From CAYSFW01 sp964620675 (GTDB lineage: Bacteria; Pseudomonadota; Gammaproteobacteria; UWMA-0217), in NCBI GenBank assembly GCA_964620675.1, contig CAZUJU010000012.1, positions 1 through 64,000 of the forward strand: a stretch of DNA of 64,000 nucleotides, written 5' to 3'. Made by a program: the position numbers and the translations under genes. Positions within the stretch are counted from its first letter, which is position 1. Each line of letters begins with the position of its first letter. Positions 26,720-36,237 of the stretch are shown piece by piece. The notes beneath the pieces are model-generated. The model had not been told where the DNA came from. It did not search any database and saw only the letters and a program-made list of their open reading frames with translations.

Positions 26720-27886
26720 ATGCCCCATACCGTTCTGGCGGTTCGCCGCAGCCTCAACCCTGCCTCACGCGTCCCGCGCGTGATGACGATCATCGACACC
26801 ATGAACATCGGTGGCGCCGGTAAGGTCGTGCTGCAGTTTCTTCAGCATGCCGACCGGTCTCGGTTCGAGCACACGCTGTGCAACTTCCGCTACCGCAATC
26901 CGCATAGCACGGAGTTCAATGACACAGCTCAGCGACTCGGATTCGCGCCGCATCTGTTTTCGCAATCCTCAAATATCGATCCGAGCCCGATTGTGCAGGC
27001 ACTGCGGCTTGCCCGCGCCGGCCAGTTCGGCATCGTCGAGACACACGGATACAAGGCGAACCTGATCGGCTATTGCCTACACCGTTTGTTCGGGTTGCGA
27101 TGGGTGGTTTATCTACATGGCTGGACCGACGAAAGTCGCCGCATGCGTTATTACCGCAGGCTCGATCACTTCTGCATTCGCCGCGCCGATCGCGTGATCG
27201 GGGTATCCCCGGCGCTGATCGAAACCGCCGCCACATTGCGCGACGACCGAAGCGGTACCCACCTGCTGCTTAACGGCATCGACCCAGCCAACATACCTGG
27301 ATCCAGTGCGACTCGTGCAACCGTTCGCGAACGGCTTGGCGTGGCGGGCGACGATTTCCTGATCGGCTGCTTTGGACGTTTGAGCCCGGAGAAAGGCCAA
27401 AGCATTCTGCTCCACGCCATCAAGACGTTGGCTAATCGACGGATCAAGGTCTTGTTTCTCGGCGACGGCCCCGACGCAAAGTTGCTCCGCGAACTCACCG
27501 AGCGCGAAAACCTCGTCGATAACGTCTTCTTCGTGTCGCATTCCGCCACGACTCGAGAATACTACGATGCGATCGACCTCTTGGCGATTCCATCGCTAAG
27601 CGAGGGACTCCCTTTTGTCCTGTTAGAGTCCATGGCCCTCTTCAAACCCGTCATCGCGAGCGCAGTTGGCGCCATTCCCGAAGTCATCGGCGACGGCGTC
27701 AACGGCTGGCTGTTTCCGCCCGGCGATATCGCGGTCTTGGCGAATCGCCTGCACCACGTGATCGACCATCCAGAAACCGTGCCCGCACTCACCCGCGCCG
27801 CGAACGAAACCGTTTCAGCCCGATTCTCGGCTCGCCACCATGCCGAGCAACTCGTTTCAATCTATGAGGCGCTCGCCGACGCGTGA
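26720..27886 (+). CDS. glycosyltransferase family 4
   Basis: The 388-residue GT-B enzyme has the N-terminal glycine-rich loop IIDTMNIGGAGKVV, the GRLSPEKG phosphate-binding segment and the E-x7-E motif in SEGLPFVLLESMA. It probably transfers a sugar from a nucleotide donor during assembly of the polysaccharide repeat unit. It is the only plus-strand gene within the main exopolysaccharide block and is transcribed toward the flippase gene. Confidence 0.87.
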   Translation: MPHTVLAVRRSLNPASRVPRVMTIIDTMNIGGAGKVVLQFLQHADRSRFEHTLCNFRYRNPHSTEFNDTAQRLGFAPHLFSQSSNIDPSPIVQALRLARAGQFGIVETHGYKANLIGYCLHRLFGLRWVVYLHGWTDESRRMRYYRRLDHFCIRRADRVIGVSPALIETAATLRDDRSGTHLLLNGIDPANIPGSSATRATVRERLGVAGDDFLIGCFGRLSPEKGQSILLHAIKTLANRRIKVLFLGDGPDAKLLRELTERENLVDNVFFVSHSATTREYYDAIDLLAIPSLSEGLPFVLLESMALFKPVIASAVGAIPEVIGDGVNGWLFPPGDIAVLANRLHHVIDHPETVPALTRAANETVSARFSARHHAEQLVSIYEALADA

Positions 27887-28000
27887 TCGAAACGCCATCG
27901 GAGGTAGGTTGCAACGACCGCGCCTTTCGTCGCCAACTGCGCGTCCGGCCCGGGTACCGGACAGATTAGACCTCCCCTCCCGGGCGCGCGGGCTACGTGC

Positions 28001-29557
28001 CTAACGACCGCCCAAGCCAAGACCACCGCGAACCAATCCGACCATGTAGGCGAGAATCTCACGGTCGGTCTCGCGCGCCTGACCCGAGACAAAGTACATA
28101 CCCACAAATACCAATAAATACAACGCACCGCCAAAGAAGACCACCACGGCGTCTGGCGCGCCAGAAAATACATAAAACACCGGGATCGCAGCCACTGCCG
28201 CGATCATGAAAACCTTCAAGTAATACATCCACTCAAGCCGTGTCCCCAAAAAGGACGATGCAAACCAGGTATTCACCGTGGCCACTAGCAGCTTCGTCAC
28301 CGCAAAGGCGATCAATGCCCCGGTCAAGCCCAAACTCGGAATCAGTAAGAACGCGAGCAAGACATCAATCAAGGCCCCAAGCGCAAGACTTACCAGTAGC
28401 ACCTGCTGCTTGTCACGCGTCAATAACACGCTGCTGGCGGACCACGATGCAATGGCAATTCCGGAAACAAACACGATCACCTGAAACGAAAACACCGAAC
28501 CCGAATAATGCTCGCCGAACACCAGCTCGACGATCTCACGCGCGAAGACCACACCGAAACCTACCAGGGGCGCCGCCAGCAGCACCAGATAGCGGGCAAT
28601 CTCGCGATATTTCTGCGCTTGGGCCTCATCGCTCTCGAATCGCGCCCGCGCCATCAGCGGGATGATCAATCCGTTAAACACCCCGGGTACCAGGCTTACA
28701 GCGCTCACCGCCAGCACAAACGCCGCGTTGAAAAGCCCTGCTTCAGCCGCAAGCCCGTAGTAATTCAGGACAAAGACCTCGAGTTGTTTATCGACAATGA
28801 AATCCAGTATGAAGATCACCGACAGAAACTTGATCGAGCGCGTCATACCCCGTCGATACGCATCGTCAAGCCTCGCAGGCGGCGGCATCAGTTCAGCATT
28901 TAACGCCCGCCTGACCCACCACCACGAAACGAGCCCATAGATTGTCGCGACGACCATGTACGCGAATACGAATCCCGCAACATCACCCCGCCACAAACCC
29001 ACTCCGATCACCAACAACAAGTTGATTGGGTTGACGACGAGATTGATCAGCAGCTGAACTCTAAACGCTTCAAGCCCCTTGGCAACGCTGACATAGAACA
29101 CATTGAGCGCTTTCGGAATGAACGCAATTGAAACCGCGAGCACCAACATCCAGAACTCGATCTCGTGCGCCTGGGAATCCAATGTGGTGATCCCGAGCCA
29201 CAGTACCGTCAAGGCGACGGGAATCGCCGCAAACAACACCCTGATATGAAAACCGATGGCGTCCCGCACGCCGCCACCACAGCCACGGGCTCTGAGTTCC
29301 GCAACATAGCGAATGATGGAGGTATTCACGCCACCCGACACGAGGGCAACCCCTAGCGCGGAAAGCCAAATAAACGAGCTATATACGCCATATTGCTCAG
29401 CCCCCAGAGCACGGGCAATTACGATCGTTATAATAAGCCCGATAAAATATTCAAGATAAGACGCAGACGCATAAAGAAAGGTATTGTTCAGAACCGTCGA
29501 TTTACCAGACATGGTTACCCGAGGTGCAATAGAGTCAGACTCCGATGCGGGCGTCAT
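28001..29557 (-). CDS. Wzx-type oligosaccharide flippase
   Basis: The 518-residue protein has about 12-14 membrane helices and the MOP/MATE-superfamily polysaccharide transporter pattern, with the N-terminal NNTFLYASASYLEYFIGLI and the ARALGAEQYGVYSSF segment typical of Wzx proteins. It should flip the undecaprenyl-linked repeat unit across the inner membrane. Met16 is an alternative start. It is downstream of the deacetylase-like gene in the minus-strand operon. Confidence 0.88.
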   Translation of the reverse strand: MTPASESDSIAPRVTMSGKSTVLNNTFLYASASYLEYFIGLIITIVIARALGAEQYGVYSSFIWLSALGVALVSGGVNTSIIRYVAELRARGCGGGVRDAIGFHIRVLFAAIPVALTVLWLGITTLDSQAHEIEFWMLVLAVSIAFIPKALNVFYVSVAKGLEAFRVQLLINLVVNPINLLLVIGVGLWRGDVAGFVFAYMVVATIYGLVSWWWVRRALNAELMPPPARLDDAYRRGMTRSIKFLSVIFILDFIVDKQLEVFVLNYYGLAAEAGLFNAAFVLAVSAVSLVPGVFNGLIIPLMARARFESDEAQAQKYREIARYLVLLAAPLVGFGVVFAREIVELVFGEHYSGSVFSFQVIVFVSGIAIASWSASSVLLTRDKQQVLLVSLALGALIDVLLAFLLIPSLGLTGALIAFAVTKLLVATVNTWFASSFLGTRLEWMYYLKVFMIAAVAAIPVFYVFSGAPDAVVVFFGGALYLLVFVGMYFVSGQARETDREILAYMVGLVRGGLGLGGR

Positions 29558-29641
29558 ACAGTTACGGACTTCCGTCTTAATTTATCACAAGATTCGGCCC
29601 ATGATTGGCCCGACGATATGCCGAACGCGCTCAACACCTGA

Positions 29642-30814
29642 CTACCCAGCCACATAACTCCCACGTTGAACAATATAGTCACGATAGGCATTGGGATCTC
29701 CCGACTTTCCGGCTTCGGCCGCTTTGATAAGATTAAACATTTCACGCGCCGATACATAATGCAGCGCATATCGCTCACCGTCATTGAAATGGGTTTCAAG
29801 ATAACGCCACAGCGACTCGAAGCCACCATTGAACAGCATGTCGGAGTTTTCCTCCATCGCACCGTGCGTGTAGCACTTGACAAAGAGCCACTCCGGCCGC
29901 CCTTTCACATGAATGCCACAATCCACCCATAACTTAATCCGACTGGGAATCGGAGGTGCCGATGCCGACAGGTCACCATTCTCGATGCGCGGGAATATTC
30001 CGTATTTGCGATGTTTCCAGTTGAGCCCCAGCGGACCCTGTATGATCATCAAATCGCCCACGGGTGCGCCCCCAACGCGCACATCGACGCCATCGTCGTG
30101 CGATTTGGGTTGCTCGGGGTTATCGGTCGCATAATATATACTGTTGATTTTACGGGTCTGGGTCTCACTCGGCGCCGATGGCAACGTAAAATCCGCGTAG
30201 CATCCCGTTTCACGTAAAACCGTTAACTCATCATTCACGCCGCAATAACGCCCGTCGCAGCGCGAATTATCCAACGCCCAGTTACCGTGAATAAACCCAT
30301 ACACCGGTTGACCTGTGTTTGGATCGACCGACGCCGTGCCATGATTTTCGTGAAGTGCATGCATGAAAGTCAGCAGCTTTTCTCTCAATCCTGCCGAGGT
30401 GTCGTGATCATGATGCAAATGGACTTCGACTTCGCCGAGACCCTGACGACAGATCTCCGTTACCCCATCAAGGTGCTCACGCTCATATTCTTCCTGCGGG
30501 TAAAAAAACGTATGCACCGGGTGCCTGCCATCCGCGTCGACATGCCGCCGCGCCACCCTTGGATACAAGGCCTTCCAGGTCGCGACGCGCTTTGCCTCGA
30601 CCGCCGGATCGGGTCGGCCCCATTTGGGCTCGAAATGATCACCGATGCAAAACATGACATGGGTTACACCGGGAACCTTCGACCGGCGCTGCCGCCGTAT
30701 CCACGACCAAATCCACTTATCAATATTTTTCGATTTCAACTCTAGCAGCATGAGCCAGGCAAACGTGAGCATCGCCAACACCACGCCGGCGCCCAGGATA
30801 ATTTCAACGTTCAT
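29642..30814 (-). CDS. membrane-anchored polysaccharide-deacetylase-like protein
   Basis: The 390-residue product has one N-terminal helix (about residues 5-25), then a soluble domain with metal-site-like residues: CIGDHFEPKWGR, VEVHLHHDHDTSAG and GFIHGNWALDNS. This spacing of Asp and His is reminiscent of NodB-type carbohydrate esterases, and its location among exopolysaccharide genes agrees, but the match is not strong enough to assign an enzyme. It could act on the polymer at the membrane surface. Confidence 0.6.
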   Translation of the reverse strand: MNVEIILGAGVVLAMLTFAWLMLLELKSKNIDKWIWSWIRRQRRSKVPGVTHVMFCIGDHFEPKWGRPDPAVEAKRVATWKALYPRVARRHVDADGRHPVHTFFYPQEEYEREHLDGVTEICRQGLGEVEVHLHHDHDTSAGLREKLLTFMHALHENHGTASVDPNTGQPVYGFIHGNWALDNSRCDGRYCGVNDELTVLRETGCYADFTLPSAPSETQTRKINSIYYATDNPEQPKSHDDGVDVRVGGAPVGDLMIIQGPLGLNWKHRKYGIFPRIENGDLSASAPPIPSRIKLWVDCGIHVKGRPEWLFVKCYTHGAMEENSDMLFNGGFESLWRYLETHFNDGERYALHYVSAREMFNLIKAAEAGKSGDPNAYRDYIVQRGSYVAG

Positions 30815-30982
30815 TCTTCTTTTCGTCCGTCACTAAAGTGGACCTCGACTGAATTGAGAACCGCGCCGAGACACCGCCCCAATCCACCCTAACGTTTTAC
30901 AACATACAACCGTCGTTCGTTGACTCAGCTGACACGATTCTCCCGCACCCTGTATTGCCCCCGCGAAACCACGTTACCGCAT

Positions 30983-32458
30983 TCAATTCAGGATGCGGAT
31001 CAGGATCCACACCAGCATTATCAACACCACCACGCTGGCCAGTGCCGCCAGAAGTACTTTTCCGAATGCCAGGTAACACCGGCCTTGCGTGCATATCGAC
31101 GTGCTCTCAATGGCAAGACCCAGACCCGCTGTTGCCAACGCCTGAATCGCGAAGACATAGATCGAATAGCTCTGACTCAGAAAAAAGGCACAGACCATCA
31201 ACCCTGCAAGCGCCATGAAGGCCGTTTCGCCCAACGCCTGCGCTTGTTGCTCGTTCACCCTCGGCGAGACCCTTGTCGAGGCATCATCACCGACCGATTG
31301 CCGTCGACTGACGCCAGCGGTCACCGAAGCGTTTGACCGTGTGTTGCGCCTGCCCGGTGCCGGCGCGATCTCGACGCCGTTCGCTTCCCCACACCGCGAC
31401 GCTCCAAACACGCGCGCGAGTCCATACATATTCGCCACCAATAACCCAGTCCAAAGCACGTATCCGAGAATGCCCACCTCGGCCAGGATCAAGATGAACG
31501 AGTTGTGCGCGGTCAGCCAATTAAACTCGACGAAGCGATCATAGCCGACTCCGAGCACCGGATGTGTGAAGAACATTTGAATACCCGCGTACCACGAGTC
31601 CAATCGTCCGACCGACGACGCGTCAGAACCGAACTCCTGCGTGACGCGTACACTGATCAATGCGATCAGTACCGGCAACAAAGCGCTACCCAGAATCGCA
31701 ATCTTGCGTCCGTATTGCTTGTACAAGGCCAACAAGCCGACCAGTCCGAGGCCAATCATCGCGCCTCGCGAATTCGTGAGGTAAATCGCATACACCAGCA
31801 ATCCGAGTAGAACCGCATGAACCACGAACTCCAATAGGCCGGAAGAGCGCCGCCACCAAGCAATATAGACCGGCGCGATACTCACCAGGAACAGACCGAG
31901 ATCGTTGGGATCACGAAAAATTCCGACGTAAATCCCGCGCTTGACTCCGTTTTCGACCAGCACCTCAATCCCGGTCCAACCGACCGTAAAGTGATAGACC
32001 TGTATCGTATGTAACACGATTGCCAAGCCGAACAGCGCGATGGCTTCCCAGTACACGCGGACATCCCTCACGGAGCGTGCGGTACTCGCGATGAGAACGA
32101 ATAGCCACACGCCGGGGAAGAAGGTCTTGATGACATGGTCCAACCCAGAGAGCCCCGAATTGACCAGACTGGATAAGGCAATGACCAGACTCAGTAGCGC
32201 AACAATCAGCATTTGCGGGGTATCGAAGCGCTTGCCGCCCGTAAAAAGCCACACCACGGTCGCGAGTGCAAGCGCCAGATTCAATACCGGCAACCCGAAC
32301 AGGAATGGAACGAACTCCTGAGGTCGGACGAGGATCACGCCGAGAGCAAGCACGATCCAGGGTGTGACAGGGCTCATCGCTTCGCATCGAAGCGCCGCGG
32401 AGGACCGTTGCTTGACTGAGGGGCTCGAATGCGTCGCCACTGACGTTTCGGCTGGCAT
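30983..32458 (-). CDS. O-antigen ligase/Wzy-like polymerase
   Basis: The 491-residue membrane protein has about 12 helices and a large loop containing the Wzy_C/WaaL pattern: YLTNSRGAMIGLG, then FFTHPVLGVGYDRF and LTAHNSFILILAEVG. Such proteins polymerise or ligate lipid-linked polysaccharide units in the periplasm. A soluble insert at ~345-395 is rich in Arg, Ser and Asn. The ATG directly abuts the TAA of the upstream glycosyltransferase gene. Met28 is an alternative start. Confidence 0.87.
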   Translation of the reverse strand: MPAETSVATHSSPSVKQRSSAALRCEAMSPVTPWIVLALGVILVRPQEFVPFLFGLPVLNLALALATVVWLFTGGKRFDTPQMLIVALLSLVIALSSLVNSGLSGLDHVIKTFFPGVWLFVLIASTARSVRDVRVYWEAIALFGLAIVLHTIQVYHFTVGWTGIEVLVENGVKRGIYVGIFRDPNDLGLFLVSIAPVYIAWWRRSSGLLEFVVHAVLLGLLVYAIYLTNSRGAMIGLGLVGLLALYKQYGRKIAILGSALLPVLIALISVRVTQEFGSDASSVGRLDSWYAGIQMFFTHPVLGVGYDRFVEFNWLTAHNSFILILAEVGILGYVLWTGLLVANMYGLARVFGASRCGEANGVEIAPAPGRRNTRSNASVTAGVSRRQSVGDDASTRVSPRVNEQQAQALGETAFMALAGLMVCAFFLSQSYSIYVFAIQALATAGLGLAIESTSICTQGRCYLAFGKVLLAALASVVVLIMLVWILIRILN

Positions 32459-33592
32459 TTAGCTGCGCTTCCAACGCACGTCGGCAGATCCGCCCAAATA
32501 GCGTACCAAACCAACGACAGACGCCAGATTGAGTGCGGCAAACGCGTAGCAAAAGCCGAGCGCTCTGTGTTCGCGTAATCGCTTAGACGTAAGACCCAAC
32601 AAAGCGATCAATACAAACACCAACATGATTGCCAGCACCGTGTCGTAAAATGCGCCTTGTAAAAGCCACGCGGAGACAAGCGTAGCGACAAAAAAATACG
32701 GCAACAACAAACGAAAAACCTTGTGTGATAAGAACTGGATCCAGATTGGATTCTGCCGCGGATCGAACAACCACAAATTTCGGACAAATGACTGATAGTT
32801 ACCGGCCAGAGTACGGATTTTTCGCTCCCGCTCGCGCGACACACCGTGGCGAACCTCGTCCACTGCCTGCGCGTTCTCGCAAAGCACGATCCGCTTTCCC
32901 TTGCGAAGCACGCGGATTGGGATCTCGAAATCGTCGAGTAGGGTGTCTTCTGGAATTGGCGCGAAATCACTTGCACGAATGGCGTATAAGGCACCACTTG
33001 CCCCCGCGGTCGAATGCACCACGGCTTCCGCCTTACGAATCCACGCCTCGTAGCGCCAATACATCCCGACATTCTCTGATTCGCCAGCCGCGCTGGTACG
33101 TTGCACCAGAGTCCCGCCAGCAACGCCGACCTCGGGCGCCAGCAAACAACCGACGAGGGCGCTCACCGCGCCTCGATTCAGCGGTTGACGCGCGTCGGTG
33201 AAGACCAGGATTTCGGCATCGATCTGCGACGCTGCAAGATTCAATGCACTCGGTTTGCCGAACCGCTCTCGCCTGTGGAGCGCACGAACCTGCCCCGCGT
33301 AACGCGCCAATATCGAAGCAGTTTCATCGGTTGATCCGTCAGAAACCACCCATAGCGACAGCTTGTGCACAGGGTAATCTTGCGCGAGTAGCGAATCCAG
33401 CTTGCGCGCCAACGCTTGTGCTTCGTTGTAAGCTGCGATCACCACGCCGACGCTTGGAAGCGTGTCCCGCGCGGATTCCCCTGTTCGTGGATCCCGAGTG
33501 CGTAGTCGCGCCAAGAGATTCACGAGTACGGGATAGCCAACGAGTGTATAGGCGATCAATAACGCGCTGCACCAGAATATTGTACTGATCAT
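32459..33592 (-). CDS. membrane glycosyltransferase family 2
   Basis: The 377-residue protein has an N-terminal helix, a GT-A domain (VGVVIAAYNEAQAL, VVSDGSTDET, VFTDARQPL, DDFEIPIRVLRKG) and C-terminal membrane helices (about 285-370). The arrangement fits processive-type GT2 enzymes such as those in EPS loci, though the Q-x-x-R-W motif appears as RERKIRTLAGN. It lies immediately upstream of the polymerase gene. Confidence 0.87.
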   Translation of the reverse strand: MISTIFWCSALLIAYTLVGYPVLVNLLARLRTRDPRTGESARDTLPSVGVVIAAYNEAQALARKLDSLLAQDYPVHKLSLWVVSDGSTDETASILARYAGQVRALHRRERFGKPSALNLAASQIDAEILVFTDARQPLNRGAVSALVGCLLAPEVGVAGGTLVQRTSAAGESENVGMYWRYEAWIRKAEAVVHSTAGASGALYAIRASDFAPIPEDTLLDDFEIPIRVLRKGKRIVLCENAQAVDEVRHGVSRERERKIRTLAGNYQSFVRNLWLFDPRQNPIWIQFLSHKVFRLLLPYFFVATLVSAWLLQGAFYDTVLAIMLVFVLIALLGLTSKRLREHRALGFCYAFAALNLASVVGLVRYLGGSADVRWKRS

Positions 33593-33652
33593 TGCGCGCT
33601 GTCCCGCGCTGGTCCGCGGCTCCGCGCATCATTCATGTCGCTTGCCATGATT

Positions 33653-34528
33653 TCAACGCGCTCGGTAATAGTCGGGTTCCGCCACCTGGGAACGGTTGAG
33701 AATGAACCCTATCGATCGATCGGAGGGAAGCTTCTCTTCAAGCCCGGCAAGACTGTCCATCATTGTTGTCCCGGCGGCACAGACGATTGCGATTTGACCT
33801 GCCAAATGCGCGAGGACGCTTGCGGAAGTGTGCTGCAACAGCGGTGGACAATCGATCACAATCACAGTGGGGCGCTTTCCCTGCGAGAATTGGCTAATGA
33901 TTTGTTTCATTCGCGAGGTTGCGATCAATTCCTCGGCGTCGTTACGCTGACTACCGGCCGGTATCACAAACAGGGACGGCAAGGCGCGGTCAACGTAGAG
34001 CGCTTGGCGGATCGCATCGGCATCACCGGCGAGGACATCGGACAAGCCAAAGCGGCCGGCGATCCCGAACGCCTTGGAGAGCCCGCGACACTCCAAATCG
34101 CCGTCGATCAACAGCACGTTCAATTCCTTTTCGGCTGCCAGACTGAGCGCAAGGTTCGCCGCGGTGAACGTCTTTCCCTCCCCCTCGTAAGCGCTGGTGA
34201 TCGCGATCACGTTGCGTGCCTTGAGGGGACTATCAGAATCAAACGCCAACCCAAGAATCGCCCGCTTGATCCTACGGAACTGCTGCGCCAACGCGACATC
34301 CGACAACACCTTGCCCGGCCCAGCGGTTAGTCGACCTGCACCGAGGCCGAAGTCAACGAGGTTGATCGACAATGGCTCCGCGCGGGTCTGCGCAGGAATG
34401 GTCCGCGGCTTCTCCGGGGTCGCTGCACGATTCCCGGCACTCTGGCGAACGGTTTCCAGGTAAACGACGTCGCTTTCACGCTTGGCGTGAGATCCGACCT
34501 TATCCATACCCTTGGCGAAGATACTCAT
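33653..34528 (-). CDS. XrtA-type tyrosine autokinase (BY-kinase)
   Basis: The 291-residue product has a Walker A motif SAYEGEGKTFTAANLA, the Walker A' region VLLIDGDLE and Walker B VIVIDCPP, the signature of bacterial tyrosine kinases of the CpsD/EpsG type. The C-terminus ends EPDYYRAR with two tyrosines that could be autophosphorylated. It controls chain length together with the Wzz-like protein encoded just upstream (8-bp gap). The ATG at 34528 was chosen because the longer frame overlaps that gene. Confidence 0.88.
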   Translation of the reverse strand: MSIFAKGMDKVGSHAKRESDVVYLETVRQSAGNRAATPEKPRTIPAQTRAEPLSINLVDFGLGAGRLTAGPGKVLSDVALAQQFRRIKRAILGLAFDSDSPLKARNVIAITSAYEGEGKTFTAANLALSLAAEKELNVLLIDGDLECRGLSKAFGIAGRFGLSDVLAGDADAIRQALYVDRALPSLFVIPAGSQRNDAEELIATSRMKQIISQFSQGKRPTVIVIDCPPLLQHTSASVLAHLAGQIAIVCAAGTTMMDSLAGLEEKLPSDRSIGFILNRSQVAEPDYYRAR

Positions 34529-34536
34529 AAACTGAC

Positions 34537-36051
34537 TCAGCCCCCGAAAATCGATTGGATCAAGTGAGACCGTTGGGCCACCAGGACAAACGCAAACAGT
34601 GCGAAAAGGGTAATCCATGCCGCCGAAAGCGACAGACTCCGCGCAAGACGCGCCACATGGTCAGATTTGCGCGGCAATTCCGTGATCATACCCAGCACAT
34701 TTCCGTAGCCCAACGTCCGTAAATCGGAAATATTTCGAACCACGCGCCGTAATTGGCTCAGAACGGAAACGCTCAACAAGCCCATCCCGAGCGCCGCGGC
34801 CATGACGCCCAGATTCAGAATCAGGCGGTTGGGACTCCCTGCCACAATGGGTACGTTCGGCGTTTCAATAACACGAAACTGGAGATCTTCGGCGCTATGG
34901 TCAGCTTGTCTAGCGAGCAACGCGGCCTCCCGGCGCTGAACCAGTCCCTCGTAGGTTTTTTTGACGACGTCGTAGTCCCGATCGAGTTGCGCGACCTCTG
35001 CCTCGACCCTGAGCGCGACACTGATTTTCTGGTTTAGACCCTCTACCTGCTGTTCGAAGGCGGCAACTCGCACCCGCGCCGCATCGAGTTCGCCTTGGGC
35101 TTTGCCGGTCTCGACGTCGAGATCCCGCATCGAGATCGCCTGCATCGCATCTTCCGCACCGAACGAACCCATCCGCCCATTGGTATTGTCGTGCCCGGCC
35201 TCACGCGCTTGTGTAATACGGTCCATCAGCGCGACGACATCGGGATGACGATCAGTGTATCGGGAACGCAATGCGTGCAGTTCCTGTTCGAGATGCTCGA
35301 CAGGACCGCGCGCGAGTTTTGTGGCGCGTGTTGCGGACCGCGCCTTGAGCGCGTCAACACGCTTGACCGCTTCCGCGTACTGAATACGCGCCAAATTCAA
35401 CTCGTTACTTCTCTGATTAAGCTGCGAGATATTGGTCTCCCCGGCGCCTGGAAGGAGGCCATAGTTTTCACTTTTAAACTCCTTGAGGCGCGTCTCCGCT
35501 TCGGCAAGCTTGCGTTCATAGTCGGCGATTTCCCGCTGAAGAAAATCTTGTGCCAACTGCGCATCCTTACGGGTCGCTCCCAAAGTACCTTCAATAAACA
35601 GATTGATCAGCGTCTGCACGACGTCTCGCGCGACAACGGGATCGCGGTCTCTGAATCCGAATTTAAAGATACGATTCTTGACGTCTTCTTCGATACGCAG
35701 CTGACCGATGATCTCCCGCATCAGGACTTCTTTTTCACGCTCGGAACCGACTCTAAGCCCAAGATCCGTCGATTGGATTAAGGTCTCAAGATATGGCCGA
35801 CTGGTGAGCGTGCGATGAATGATCGAGACCATCTCGTTACGCAGTTCACTTTCTGCCGCCAGCCCCTTCAGCAACGGCCCCATGACCGATTCGCCCTGCA
35901 TATGCAGACGCGCGGTGGACTCGTATTTATCCGGCAGGGTATACACGACCCCCCAACCGACAATACAAGCGATCGCGGTTATCCAGAAAAGCAGCCACGG
36001 GAAACGCTTGATAGCGTAAAGAGCGTCGTTTATCGAAGCGAGGTGATTCAT
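34537..36051 (-). CDS. polysaccharide chain-length determinant (Wzz/XrtA-system type)
   Basis: The 504-residue protein has helices at about 17-37 and 430-450 and near 470-490, flanking a long periplasmic coiled coil (about 170-400; runs such as REIADYERKLAEAETRLKEF). The N-terminal Wzz domain (YESTARLHM) is recognisable. This length and layout match the chain-length proteins of PEP-CTERM-associated EPS loci. It pairs with the autokinase gene downstream. Confidence 0.9.
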   Translation of the reverse strand: MNHLASINDALYAIKRFPWLLFWITAIACIVGWGVVYTLPDKYESTARLHMQGESVMGPLLKGLAAESELRNEMVSIIHRTLTSRPYLETLIQSTDLGLRVGSEREKEVLMREIIGQLRIEEDVKNRIFKFGFRDRDPVVARDVVQTLINLFIEGTLGATRKDAQLAQDFLQREIADYERKLAEAETRLKEFKSENYGLLPGAGETNISQLNQRSNELNLARIQYAEAVKRVDALKARSATRATKLARGPVEHLEQELHALRSRYTDRHPDVVALMDRITQAREAGHDNTNGRMGSFGAEDAMQAISMRDLDVETGKAQGELDAARVRVAAFEQQVEGLNQKISVALRVEAEVAQLDRDYDVVKKTYEGLVQRREAALLARQADHSAEDLQFRVIETPNVPIVAGSPNRLILNLGVMAAALGMGLLSVSVLSQLRRVVRNISDLRTLGYGNVLGMITELPRKSDHVARLARSLSLSAAWITLFALFAFVLVAQRSHLIQSIFGG

Positions 36052-36237
36052 TTCAACGTCTAACCGAGTTCAATCATTAGGTTACCGAGCGCAGAGACCG
36101 AATACCCGGGAACGCCGCTTGCGCGATCAGGATTGTGCCGCTGGCCGCAATGTAAACGGTCCAGTTTAGGCAGAACCCTCGCGCCAAAGTTCATGCGCAA
36201 CGCCCGGTCAGCCCGCATGTCCAAGAATTCGCGACCA